64,000 nucleotides of DNA, from contig CAYRNR010000021.1 in assembly GCA_964425605.1 (NCBI GenBank), positions 10,716 to 74,715 on the forward strand. Direction: 5' to 3'. This DNA comes from CAYRNR01 sp964425605. GTDB lineage: Bacteria; Myxococcota_A; UBA796; UBA9615; CAYRNR01. Below, piece after piece: positions 51,684 to 59,400 of the stretch. The translations under genes were made by a program, and so were the position numbers. Every line of letters starts with the position of its first letter. Position 1 is the stretch's first letter. A model generated the notes under the pieces. That model saw nothing but the letters and a program-made list of their open reading frames with translations, did no database searches and was not told where the DNA came from.

Positions 51684-52829
51684 CTACTCGACCTGGTCGA
51701 GGGCCTGGGTGAGATCGTCGAGGATGTCGTCGCAGTCCTCGATGCCCACGGAGAGGCGGACGAGGCCGTCGGTGAGTCCGCGGGCGAGGCGATCCTCGCG
51801 CGGCACCTCGGCGTGGGTCATGGTCGCCGGGTGGGTGATCATGGTCTCGACGGCGCCGAGGCTCTCGGCGAGGCCGCACAGCTGCAGGCTGTTGAGCAGC
51901 TTCTTGCCGGCGGGGATACCGCCCCTGAGCTCGAACGAGATCATCCCGGAGAACGCGCTCATCTGGGCCTTCGCCACCTCGTGGCCGGGGTGGCTGGGCA
52001 GGCCGGGGTAGCTGACGCGCGCGACCTTGTCGTGCTCCTCGAGGAACTCCGCGACGCGCATGGCGTTGGCGCTGTGGCGCTGCATGCGCAACGACAGGGT
52101 CTTGATGCCCAGCAGGGTCAGCCAGCAGTCGAAGGGGCTGGGGATCGCGCCGACCGACTTCTGCACGTAGTGGAAGTGCTCGCCGAGCTCGTCGTCGTTG
52201 GTCAGCGCCGCGCCACCGATCAGCTGGTTGTGGCCGCTGATGTACTTGGTGGTGGAGTGCATGACGATGTCCACGCCGTACTCCAGGGGCCGCAGCAGCG
52301 CCGGGGTGGCGAACGTGGAGTCCACGCCGCACAGGATGCCCGCGTCCTTGGCGATCTCGGCCATGACGGCCATGTCCGTGACCTTGAGCAGCGGATTGGT
52401 CGGCGTCTCCACCCACAACATCTTGGTGTTGGGGCGGATGGCCTCGCGCACCTCGTCGGGGTTGGAGGAGTTGACGTAGGTGAACTCCAGGCCGTAGCGG
52501 GTGAGGAAGCTGTTGAACAGCCGGGACACGCCGCCGTAGACGTCGTCACTGCTGACCACGTGGTCGCCGGCCGACAGCAGCTTCATGACCGCGTCCACCG
52601 TGGACATGCCCGAGGCGAAGGTGGCGCAGTGCTTCGCACCTTCGATGCCCGCGAGGCTCAGCTCAAGCTGATGGCGGCTCGGGTTGGAAGAACGCGTGTA
52701 GTCGAACCCCTTGTTCACGCCCACCTCCGGCAGCACGTAGGTGGCCGTCTGGAAGATGGGGGGCACGATGGCGCCGGTGGTGGGTTCGGGCTCGACGCCC
52801 GCGCGAACGACCTTGGTATCGAACTTCAT
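51684..52829 (-). CDS. Cystathionine gamma-lyase/synthase-type PLP enzyme
   Basis: The 381-residue protein is of the Cys/Met-metabolism PLP family. It has PPIFQTATYVLPEVG, DYTRSSNPSRHQLE (Tyr and Arg of the phosphate site), GVDSTFATPALLRPLEYG and the PLP Lys195 in HSTTKYISGH. Direction of catalysis (synthase or lyase) cannot be read from sequence alone. The cystathionine beta-synthase-like gene two bases upstream suggests reverse transsulfuration, homocysteine to cysteine, as in mccA-mccB. Confidence 0.9.
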   Translation of the reverse strand: MKFDTKVVRAGVEPEPTTGAIVPPIFQTATYVLPEVGVNKGFDYTRSSNPSRHQLELSLAGIEGAKHCATFASGMSTVDAVMKLLSAGDHVVSSDDVYGGVSRLFNSFLTRYGLEFTYVNSSNPDEVREAIRPNTKMLWVETPTNPLLKVTDMAVMAEIAKDAGILCGVDSTFATPALLRPLEYGVDIVMHSTTKYISGHNQLIGGAALTNDDELGEHFHYVQKSVGAIPSPFDCWLTLLGIKTLSLRMQRHSANAMRVAEFLEEHDKVARVSYPGLPSHPGHEVAKAQMSAFSGMISFELRGGIPAGKKLLNSLQLCGLAESLGAVETMITHPATMTHAEVPREDRLARGLTDGLVRLSVGIEDCDDILDDLTQALDQVE

Positions 52830-52831
52830 CG

Positions 52832-53791
52832 TCAGTCCTCCAGGTAGCCCCTCTCACTCATCCACTCGTCGGTTATGAACTTGGTCATGTAGTTGCGCAC
52901 CGAGTCGGGGAGGATCACCAGGCAGTTGGTGCCCTCCTCCAGCTCACCGGCCACCTGCAACGCCGCCCACACGGCAGCGCCCGATGACCCGCCCGCCAGG
53001 AGCCCCTCCTCCTGGATGAGCCGCCGCGACATGGCGAACGACTCGCGGTCTGCGGTCTTGACCCAGCGGTCCACGAGATCTCGTTTCAGCACGTCGGGGA
53101 TGAAGTCGTAGCCGACCCCCTCCACTTCGTAGGAATGGATGTCGTTGCCGCCGGCGAGGATCGATCCATGGGGATCGGCGCCCACGATCTGGATGCCCGG
53201 GATGGCCTCCTTGAGCCGCCTGGACACGCCGGTGATGGTGCCGCCGGTTCCCGTGCCGATCACGACCATGTCCAGGTCGCTGCCGAAATCCTCGAGGATC
53301 TCCCCGGCGGTTCCGTGGAAGTGGGCGTCGGGATTGTCCAGGTTGCTGTACTGATCGAGGATGTGCGCGTTGGGCAGCTCTCTCTCGAGCTTCTTGGCCA
53401 CGCCGATGTGGCTCTCCTCCGAGTCCCACGCCGCCATGGTCGGCGTGCGCACGATCTCGGCGCCCAGTCGTTCCAGCACCACCTGCTTCTCCGCGCTCAT
53501 CTTCTCGGGCAGCGTGATGATCATCTTGTAGCCGAGCACGGCCGCGGCCATGGCCATGCCGATGCCCGTGTTGCCCGACGTGGGCTCGATCAGCGTGTCG
53601 CCGGGCTTGATTCGTCCCGACTTCTCCGCCTCGACGACCATGCGCACGCCGATGCGGTCCTTGAGCGAGCCGCCCGGATTGAGGAACTCGCACTTGGCCC
53701 AGAGGTTACAGCGCAGCTCCGCGCCGATCTTGCCCAGGCGGACCACGGGGGTGCCGCCGACGGCTTGGGTGATGTTCTCGTACCTGGCCAT
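52832..53791 (-). CDS. Cystathionine beta-synthase-like / cysteine synthase-family enzyme
   Basis: The 319-residue PLP enzyme has Lys44 in EFLNPGGSLKDRIGVRM, the phosphate loop TSGNTGIG (72-78) and GTGTGGTITGVSRRLKE. Segments HILDQYSNLDNPDAHFHGTA and GVGYDFIPDVLKRDLVDRWV resemble cystathionine beta-synthase more than CysK. There is no C-terminal CBS-domain pair, as in many bacterial forms. ATG 53791 was preferred because it follows GGAAG and begins at the family N-terminus. First gene of the operon to apgM. Confidence 0.9.
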   Translation of the reverse strand: MARYENITQAVGGTPVVRLGKIGAELRCNLWAKCEFLNPGGSLKDRIGVRMVVEAEKSGRIKPGDTLIEPTSGNTGIGMAMAAAVLGYKMIITLPEKMSAEKQVVLERLGAEIVRTPTMAAWDSEESHIGVAKKLERELPNAHILDQYSNLDNPDAHFHGTAGEILEDFGSDLDMVVIGTGTGGTITGVSRRLKEAIPGIQIVGADPHGSILAGGNDIHSYEVEGVGYDFIPDVLKRDLVDRWVKTADRESFAMSRRLIQEEGLLAGGSSGAAVWAALQVAGELEEGTNCLVILPDSVRNYMTKFITDEWMSERGYLED

Positions 53792-53924
53792 GGATTCTTC
53801 CGTTCGTGAGACCGCCACGACGCCGGGGCCAAGCCCCCGACGGACGGGGCGGTATATACCACATGCCCCTGCCTTTGGCGGCCGCGGATTTCACCCTGCA
53901 GCGCGATGGTGATATGGGGTCCCC
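53792..53924. promoter_or_regulatory. Divergent intergenic region, transsulfuration operon / sfsA operon
   Basis: It contains the palindrome GGTATATACC (53851-53860), whose TATATA could be the -10 of the minus-strand operon. A G+C hairpin (GGGGC-CAA-GCCCC near 53824-53837) would lie in that operon's leader. No T-run, S-box or other known riboswitch core was recognised. Promoters for both operons must be here. Confidence 0.4.
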
Positions 53925-54635
53925 ATGAAGTTCGCCCGGCCGCTGATCGAGGGGGTCCTGATCCGGCGCTACAAGCGCTTCCTGGCCGACGTGCGGTTGC
54001 CCGACGGCAGCGAGGTGACGGTCCACGTCCCCAACTCCGGCACGATGAAGACGTGCTCCGATCCGGGCAGCCGGGTCTGGATCTCCGAGGCGACCAACCC
54101 CAAACGCAAGCTCGCCTGGACGCTGGAGATCATCGAGGTGGGCGACGGCGCCCTGGCCCTGGTCAACACCTTCCACCCCAACCGCATCGTCCGCGAGGCC
54201 ATCGAGGCCGACATCGTGCCCGAGCTGCGCGGATACGGCTCGGTCCGGGCCGAGGTGAAGTACGGCGAGCGCAGCCGCGTGGACCTGCTGCTGGAGTCCG
54301 AGGGCCGGCGGCGATGCTGGGTGGAGATCAAGAACGTCACGCTGCTCGAACAGCCCGGGCTCGCCAGCTTCCCCGACGCCGTGACCACCCGGGGGACCAG
54401 GCACCTGCGCGAGCTCATGAACGTCGTGGCCCAGGGGGAGCGGGGCGTGCTGTTCTTCCACGTGCCGCGCAGCGACGCCGGCAAGGTACGACCGGCGGAC
54501 GCCATCGACCCTGTGTACGGCCAGACCCTCCGCGAGGCCGCAGCGGCCGGGGTCGAGATCATGGCCTGGCTCTCCCACGTGACCGTCGACGAGGTGGTGC
54601 TCCAGCGGCCCATCGAGGTTATCCTCGACCCATGA
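53925..54635 (+). CDS. sfsA: SfsA family protein (sugar fermentation stimulation)
   Basis: The 236-residue length is typical. Family marks are LIEGVLIRRYKRFLADVRLP, VHVPNSGTMKTCSDPGSRVW, LVNTFHPN, EVKYGERSRVDLLLE and WVEIKNVTLLE, then FPDAVTTRGTRHLRELMNV. It has an OB-like N-terminus and a nuclease-like fold (Asp, Glu-x-Lys), suggesting nucleic-acid binding or cleavage. First of five overlapping genes (stop overlaps next ATG at 54632). Confidence 0.95.
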   Translation: MKFARPLIEGVLIRRYKRFLADVRLPDGSEVTVHVPNSGTMKTCSDPGSRVWISEATNPKRKLAWTLEIIEVGDGALALVNTFHPNRIVREAIEADIVPELRGYGSVRAEVKYGERSRVDLLLESEGRRRCWVEIKNVTLLEQPGLASFPDAVTTRGTRHLRELMNVVAQGERGVLFFHVPRSDAGKVRPADAIDPVYGQTLREAAAAGVEIMAWLSHVTVDEVVLQRPIEVILDP

Positions 54636-55501
54636 TGCCCCGTCGTCTCACCCTCGCCTTCACCCTGGCCGTGTTCCTGGTCGCGGGCGGCGCCGCCGCG
54701 CAGGGGACCGTCGTCCACGAGGCGACATCCCCCTACGGCCAGATCTACGTCGTGGACTCCAAGGGCGAGCGATTCTTGCGCTTCGGGTCCCCCGACGGCG
54801 ACGACCAGAGCGGCCTCGACCTGCGCGACCCCGACCGCCCCGTGCTGGAGTACATCCCGCTGACCCTGGCCGGGCTGGCGACCGCGGACGCGCTCGAACG
54901 AGGCCTCGTCGTGGGCTTCGGCGCAGGCATGGTGACTCGCTACTGGCACCTCGCAGCGCCCGAGATGGTCATCGACTCGGTGGAGATCTGCCCGGTGGTG
55001 ACCGCCCTGGCCTTCACCCACTTCGGCTTCCAACCCGCCGACAACCTGCCCATCCACGTCATGGATGGCCGCCGGTTCGTGCAGGACTCGGCGGCGCAGT
55101 ACGACGTCATCTTGCTCGACGCGTACGGATCGGGTGACGCGCCGTACCACCTGACCACCCTGGAGTTCTACCAGGAGGTACGCGCGCGCCTGTCCCCTGG
55201 CGGCGTGGTCATGGCCAACATGGTCGCGGAAGCGGAGGCCACCGTCGCCGCGATGATGCGGACCTTCGACGAGGCGTTCGACGAGGTGATCCGCCTCGAC
55301 ACGGCGCACGACGGCAACGTGGTATTGCTCGGCTACGCCGAGGGGGGTTCGACGTCATTCGCCGCGGACGTGGAGACTTTCGTGCTACAGCATCCGCTGC
55401 AGGGCCATCGGACCATCGGCGCGCCGGTGCCGTTGCCCGAAGGCGCGGCCACGGCGCCGGTGCTGCTCGACGGGACCCAGGAGTCGTGCGCTTGTCCGTG
55501 A
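54632..55501 (+). CDS. Exported spermidine-synthase-like protein
   Basis: The 289-residue protein has a clear signal peptide (LTLAFTLAVFLVAGGAAAQ). The rest has a spermidine-synthase-type Rossmann fold: HEATSPYGQIYVVD, RFLRFGS, the SAM-type loop GLVVGFGAGMVTRY, DSVEICPVV, MDGRRFVQDSAAQYDVILLD and GDAPYHLTTLEFYQEVRARL. Putrescine aminopropyltransferases act in the cytosol, so export implies another substrate or a non-catalytic role (inference). ATGATG at 54632; overlaps sfsA upstream and the DUF3592 gene downstream by four bases each. Confidence 0.85.
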   Translation: MMPRRLTLAFTLAVFLVAGGAAAQGTVVHEATSPYGQIYVVDSKGERFLRFGSPDGDDQSGLDLRDPDRPVLEYIPLTLAGLATADALERGLVVGFGAGMVTRYWHLAAPEMVIDSVEICPVVTALAFTHFGFQPADNLPIHVMDGRRFVQDSAAQYDVILLDAYGSGDAPYHLTTLEFYQEVRARLSPGGVVMANMVAEAEATVAAMMRTFDEAFDEVIRLDTAHDGNVVLLGYAEGGSTSFAADVETFVLQHPLQGHRTIGAPVPLPEGAATAPVLLDGTQESCACP

Positions 55502-56052
55502 GGCCGAGGAAGCTCGCCCCCGGGGGGGTCGTGGTGGGCGTCGTGGTGTGCGTGGTCGGCGCGTTCGGACTGCTTGCTGCGACTGTCGCGCTGTGGATCG
55601 GCGGGATCCTCTGCGCCTTGTTCCCTCCCCTGGAAGGCGGGCCGTTCTCCGATCTCGCGCTGGACGACCGCAACGTGGCCTGCCCGGGTGAGCTGACCGC
55701 CGTGGAGACCGACCTCCACCTGTTCGTGGACGGCCAGCCGGCGGTACGCTTGCGATACGAGTACGAGCCGGGCGGTCCGACGCTGGAGGGAGCCAACCTG
55801 GTGGCCGACATCAGCCCGGCGGCCTCGCTCCCCGTGGGATCGCCGTTGACCATCGAGGTCCACCCCGAGGCGCCCCACTACAGCCGCATCCAGGGAGAGA
55901 GGGCTGCGGTCGCCCCAGGAATCGGGATGCTCGGTGCCGTGCTCGCCCTCTACGGACCGCCGGGCTTCCTGGCCAACTTCGGGCTCGTCACCGTCGGACT
56001 GCTGTTCGCATCTTTCGGTGCGCGCCGCCGCGCTTCGGAGTCCCACCCGTGA
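55498..56052 (+). CDS. DUF3592-like membrane protein, copy 1
   Basis: The 184-residue protein starts at GTG 55498 (GTGA overlap; GTG 55486 is an alternative). It has an N-terminal membrane helix pair (GVVVGVVVCVVGAFGLLAAT), an outer beta domain (VACPGELTAVETDLHLFVDG, VRLRYEYEPGG) and a C-terminal membrane helix (NFGLVTVGLLFASFGARRR). This layout matches DUF3592. It is a tandem duplicate of the next gene. Function unknown. Confidence 0.78.
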   Translation: MRPRKLAPGGVVVGVVVCVVGAFGLLAATVALWIGGILCALFPPLEGGPFSDLALDDRNVACPGELTAVETDLHLFVDGQPAVRLRYEYEPGGPTLEGANLVADISPAASLPVGSPLTIEVHPEAPHYSRIQGERAAVAPGIGMLGAVLALYGPPGFLANFGLVTVGLLFASFGARRRASESHP

Positions 56053-56603
56053 ACGCGGCCCAACCCAGGCGCAGCCCGGCGCTGCTCGTCGTGGGCATCG
56101 TCACCACGGTGCTCGGAGCCACCGGTCTGCTCACCGCCGTGGTCTTCCTGCTCGTTGGGGGGGTCTTTGCCGTGGTCTTCCCGCTGGTCTTCGGAACGCC
56201 CATGCACGACCTCGAGCTGAACAAGCGGGGTGTACCCTGTTCAGGCGAGCTGATCGCCGTCGAGACCGACACCTCCATGACGGTGAACAACCGGCCCACG
56301 GTGCGCTTGCGCTACCGGTACGAACCCGGCGATCCGACCCGGGAGGGCGACATCCTCGTCAAGGACATCGATCCGCTGGCTGCCCTGCCCGTGGGTTCGC
56401 CGCTGACCGTGGAATTCCTGCCCGACGACCCCGACGTCAGCCGTATCCAGGGGGGGAAGGTCGCGATCGCCGGCTGGGCCGGCGCATTCGGGCTGGGATT
56501 CGGGGGTTTCGGTCTGCTGGCGACCGCCGGCAGCCTCGTGCTCGTTCTGCTGGGGGCGGGGCTCGTCGTGTTCGGTGCGCGAAGGGTGGGGGGCACGCTG
56601 TGA
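56049..56603 (+). CDS. DUF3592-like membrane protein, copy 2
   Basis: The 184-residue protein from GTG 56049 overlaps the previous stop (GTGA). It has the same topology as copy 1: LLVVGIVTTVLGATGLLTAV, the outer domain VPCSGELIAVETDTSMTVNN and VRLRYRYEPGD, and a C-terminal helix ending FGARRVGG. About half of positions agree with copy 1, so the duplication is old. It overlaps the methyltransferase gene by four bases. Confidence 0.78.
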   Translation: MNAAQPRRSPALLVVGIVTTVLGATGLLTAVVFLLVGGVFAVVFPLVFGTPMHDLELNKRGVPCSGELIAVETDTSMTVNNRPTVRLRYRYEPGDPTREGDILVKDIDPLAALPVGSPLTVEFLPDDPDVSRIQGGKVAIAGWAGAFGLGFGGFGLLATAGSLVLVLLGAGLVVFGARRVGGTL

Positions 56604-57871
56604 CCGTGGATACCGTAGAGATCACCGTCGGCTCGGTCGCCCCCGGCGGGCGCTGGTTCTGTCGCATGGAAGACGGCACACCGCTGTTCGTCTCCGGTGG
56701 CGTGGAGGGAGAGCGGGTCGTCGTCGGGCACCTGAGGCGGCGCGCGCGGGTGGCCGAGGGTGCGGTCGTGGAGGTGCTGGAGCCGTCTGCCGACCGGATC
56801 ACTCCCCCCTGCACCTGGGCCGACCGCTGCGGCGGGTGCGACTGGATGCACCTGTCGGCGAGGGCCCAGCTGGACGCGAAGCGGTCCATCGCGATGCAGG
56901 CCGCCAGACGGCAGGCGCGGCTCGAGCTCGACGAGGAACCGCCCATCACCCCCTCCCCTGCCGAGCTGGGGTACCGCAGCCGTATCCGCCTCCACGTGGA
57001 CCGCCGCGGCACGGTGGGCTACTTCGCCCGCGGCTCCCATGACGTGGTGGAGGTTCCCGGCTGCCCCATCGCCCGACCCGCGGTGAACGAGGCCCTCGTC
57101 CGTCTGCGCGCGGAGGTGGATGCTGCCGTGCTGGGCCCCGAGGTGTCCGGCATCGAGCTGCGCGAGGGCGACGAGTCCGCGCCCTGGGCCATCCATCTCT
57201 TCATGCGCTCACGCCGCGCGCGGCCGTCCGCGACGCTTTGCGCGCAGCTGGAGGTCCTGGCCGCCGACGGCGCGGCGGTCTGGGTCGGCGGACACCCCCT
57301 GAACGGCCCGTCGCGCCTGCGCTACCCCCTGCCCGGCGGCCTGTTCCTGCTCGCGGGTCCATCCACCTTCACCCAGGCCAACCCCGCCGCGAACGAGCCG
57401 CTGGTCTCACGCGTCGTGGAGCTCGTGGGTTCGGCCGATCGGTTCCTGGACCTGTACTGCGGTGCGGGCAACTTCACCTTGCCGCTGTGCGCCGCCGGCA
57501 TCGGCGGCGTCGGCGTCGAGCTGTCTCGCGACGCCGTGGCCTGCGGCCTGGAGGCGGCAGCCCTTCAGTCCCTGCCGGCGGACTGCCTGGAGCAGGCCCG
57601 CGTGGACGACCGCCTGTCGCGCCGCCTGTCCGCCCACCGCCCCGGCGTGGTGATCCTCGACCCGCCGCGCACCGGCGCCCGCGACGCCATCCCCCTGCTG
57701 TCCGAGATCGCCCCCTCGCGTCTCGTCTACGTCGGGTGTGATCCCGTCACCCAGGCGCGGGACGTGGGATCTCTTCGTGAGCGCGGGTACGAGCTCCGCA
57801 GCTGGGAGCTTTTCGATCTCTTCCCGCAGACGCACCACGTCGAGGGAATCGTCGAGCTGGTCCGGATCTGA
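56600..57871 (+). CDS. 23S rRNA (uracil-5-)-methyltransferase, RlmD/RlmC (TrmA) family
   Basis: The 423-residue protein starts at GTG 56600 (GTGA overlap). It has an N-terminal TRAM-like domain (VGSVAPGGRWFCRMEDGTPL). Fe-S cluster Cys are in PCTWADRCGGCDWMH (71, 77, 80) and a fourth in VPGCPIA. The SAM motif is FLDLYCGAGNFTLPLC. Catalytic segments are VVILDPPRTGARD and VYVGCDPVTQARD. It ends with FDLFPQTHHVEGIVEL. The Fe-S Cys favour RlmD/RlmC over TrmA. The precise uridine target is not decidable. Confidence 0.92.
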   Translation: MTVDTVEITVGSVAPGGRWFCRMEDGTPLFVSGGVEGERVVVGHLRRRARVAEGAVVEVLEPSADRITPPCTWADRCGGCDWMHLSARAQLDAKRSIAMQAARRQARLELDEEPPITPSPAELGYRSRIRLHVDRRGTVGYFARGSHDVVEVPGCPIARPAVNEALVRLRAEVDAAVLGPEVSGIELREGDESAPWAIHLFMRSRRARPSATLCAQLEVLAADGAAVWVGGHPLNGPSRLRYPLPGGLFLLAGPSTFTQANPAANEPLVSRVVELVGSADRFLDLYCGAGNFTLPLCAAGIGGVGVELSRDAVACGLEAAALQSLPADCLEQARVDDRLSRRLSAHRPGVVILDPPRTGARDAIPLLSEIAPSRLVYVGCDPVTQARDVGSLRERGYELRSWELFDLFPQTHHVEGIVELVRI

Positions 57872-57873
57872 TC

Positions 57874-57900
57874 GGGAACTTTACCCCGTCACCGCTGTCA
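57874..57900 (+). promoter_or_regulatory. Candidate ECF-sigma promoter of the DUF4139 genes
   Basis: GGGAACTT (57874-57881) is followed, 17 bases after AAC, by TGTCA (57896-57900). The AAC...GTC pairing at this distance is typical of ECF promoters. It lies just past the methyltransferase stop and about 70 bases before the DUF4139 start. Confidence 0.55.
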
Positions 57901-57972
57901 TCCCCTCCCATGCGCCCGGAATATCGCCGCGCACCGCCGTGTCCACCGGCGAAGCGCCAAGGGAGACCGTCC

Positions 57973-59391
57973 ATGAACCGTCTGCTCGTCCCCCTCCCCC
58001 TGCTGGGAGCTCTGTGCGCCTGTACACCTGCAGCCCCGCCCGAGGCGCCTCCGCCCTCGGTCCCCGAGCGCCAGGCCGTGGCGCTGACCGTGTACAACGC
58101 CGGCCGCGCGCTGGTGAAGGACACGCGTTCGTTCGACCTGGACGCAGGCGAGAACGCCGTGCGCTTCGACGAGGTCACATCGGGGATCATCCCCGGCTCG
58201 GTGCAGGTGGCTGGTGAGGCGGGCTCCGAGGTGGCGGTCCTGGAGCAGAACTTCGAGTACGACCTGGTGTCGACCCCGAAGCTGCTGCAGCGGTACCTGG
58301 GTGAGACCGTCCAGGTGACCACCGAAAGCGGAGAGATCCATACCGGGATCCTGCTCGCGGGATCGGGGGACGTGATCCTCGAGGGCGCCGACGGCGGCGT
58401 CGTGGTGCTCCGGCTGGAGCGCGTCCGCGACTTCGCATTCCCCGAACTCCCCGAGGGGCTGGCCTCGCGGCCCAGCCTGATGTGGGCCATGGAGTCCGAG
58501 CGGGCCGGCGAGCACGAGCTCACCGTGACCTACCTCACCGGCGGCTTCGGCTGGAACGCGGACTACATCGTCCAGCTCGCGGACAGCGACGACGCCGTGG
58601 ATCTGTCGGGCTGGGTGTCGGTCACCAACGGCACCGAGGCCAGCTTCCGCGACGCCCGGCTCAAGCTCGTCGCGGGCGACGTGCAGATGGTCGCGGCCAC
58701 GGAGACCGCCGTGGTCATGGAGGAGCTGGCCAGCCTCGGCTACGGCCTCGGCGGTGGCGGCACGCGCGGGCCGGTGCAGCGGTCGTTCTTCGACTATCAC
58801 CTCTACGAGATGCCCCACGCCGTGGACCTCATGTCGAGCGAGACCAAGCAGGTGGAGTTCGTCACGGTCGCCGGCGTCCCCGCCGAGGTCACCTACGAGC
58901 TCTCGTTCGACGGGTACTGGTACGGCACGACCGTCACGCGCCACCCCAACGTGGCCGTGGAGCTGACCAACGGCGAGGAGCAGGGCATGGGCATGCCGCT
59001 GCCCGCCGGGACCATGCGCGTGTACAAGGCCGACGTGGACGGCGCGGCCGAGCTGGTGGGCGAGAGCGCCATCTCCCACACCCCCAAGGACGAGAAGGTG
59101 CGGCTGACGGTCGGCCAGGCCTTCGACATCGTCGGCGAGTGGAAGCAGACGAACCACCGTGTCATCAGCGACTGGACCGACGAGTACTCGTACGAGGCCG
59201 TGATCCGGAACCACAAGGCCGAAGAGGCCACCGTCTCCCTGATCCACCACCCGTACCACTGGGGCGAGTGGAAGGTGCGCCGCTCCAGCATCGAGGCCAC
59301 TCGCGCGGACAACAACACCCTGCGCTTCGAGGTGCCCGTCCCCGCCGACGGCGAGGTCACCCTCACCTACACCATCCGAAACCGCTGGTAG
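57973..59391 (+). CDS. DUF4139 lipoprotein, copy 1
   Basis: The 472-residue protein starts at ATG 57973 after GGGAGACC; lipobox LCAC (Cys 17), then a Pro/Ala linker. The family pattern is seen as LTVYNAGRALVKDTRSFDL, VRFDEVTSGIIPGSVQV, QNFEYDLVSTPKLLQRYLG, LTVTYLTGGFGWNADYIVQL, FFDYHLYEMP and GQAFDIVGEWKQT, ending LTYTIRNRW. DUF4139 proteins are beta-rich and of unknown biochemical role. Lipid-anchored in the envelope. Duplicated by the next gene 9 bases downstream. Confidence 0.88.
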   Translation: MNRLLVPLPLLGALCACTPAAPPEAPPPSVPERQAVALTVYNAGRALVKDTRSFDLDAGENAVRFDEVTSGIIPGSVQVAGEAGSEVAVLEQNFEYDLVSTPKLLQRYLGETVQVTTESGEIHTGILLAGSGDVILEGADGGVVVLRLERVRDFAFPELPEGLASRPSLMWAMESERAGEHELTVTYLTGGFGWNADYIVQLADSDDAVDLSGWVSVTNGTEASFRDARLKLVAGDVQMVAATETAVVMEELASLGYGLGGGGTRGPVQRSFFDYHLYEMPHAVDLMSSETKQVEFVTVAGVPAEVTYELSFDGYWYGTTVTRHPNVAVELTNGEEQGMGMPLPAGTMRVYKADVDGAAELVGESAISHTPKDEKVRLTVGQAFDIVGEWKQTNHRVISDWTDEYSYEAVIRNHKAEEATVSLIHHPYHWGEWKVRRSSIEATRADNNTLRFEVPVPADGEVTLTYTIRNRW

Positions 59392-59400
59392 GAGGACGCC

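Noticed and set aside
53792..53924. A SAM or other riboswitch before the transsulfuration operon
   Set aside because: Only one short GC hairpin was found; no conserved riboswitch core or terminator/antiterminator pair could be drawn.
55934..56599. An N-terminal extension of the RNA methyltransferase back to 55934
   Set aside because: The extra frame is a shadow of the two DUF3592 genes; the GTG at 56600 with a GTGA overlap starts at the family's TRAM-like domain.
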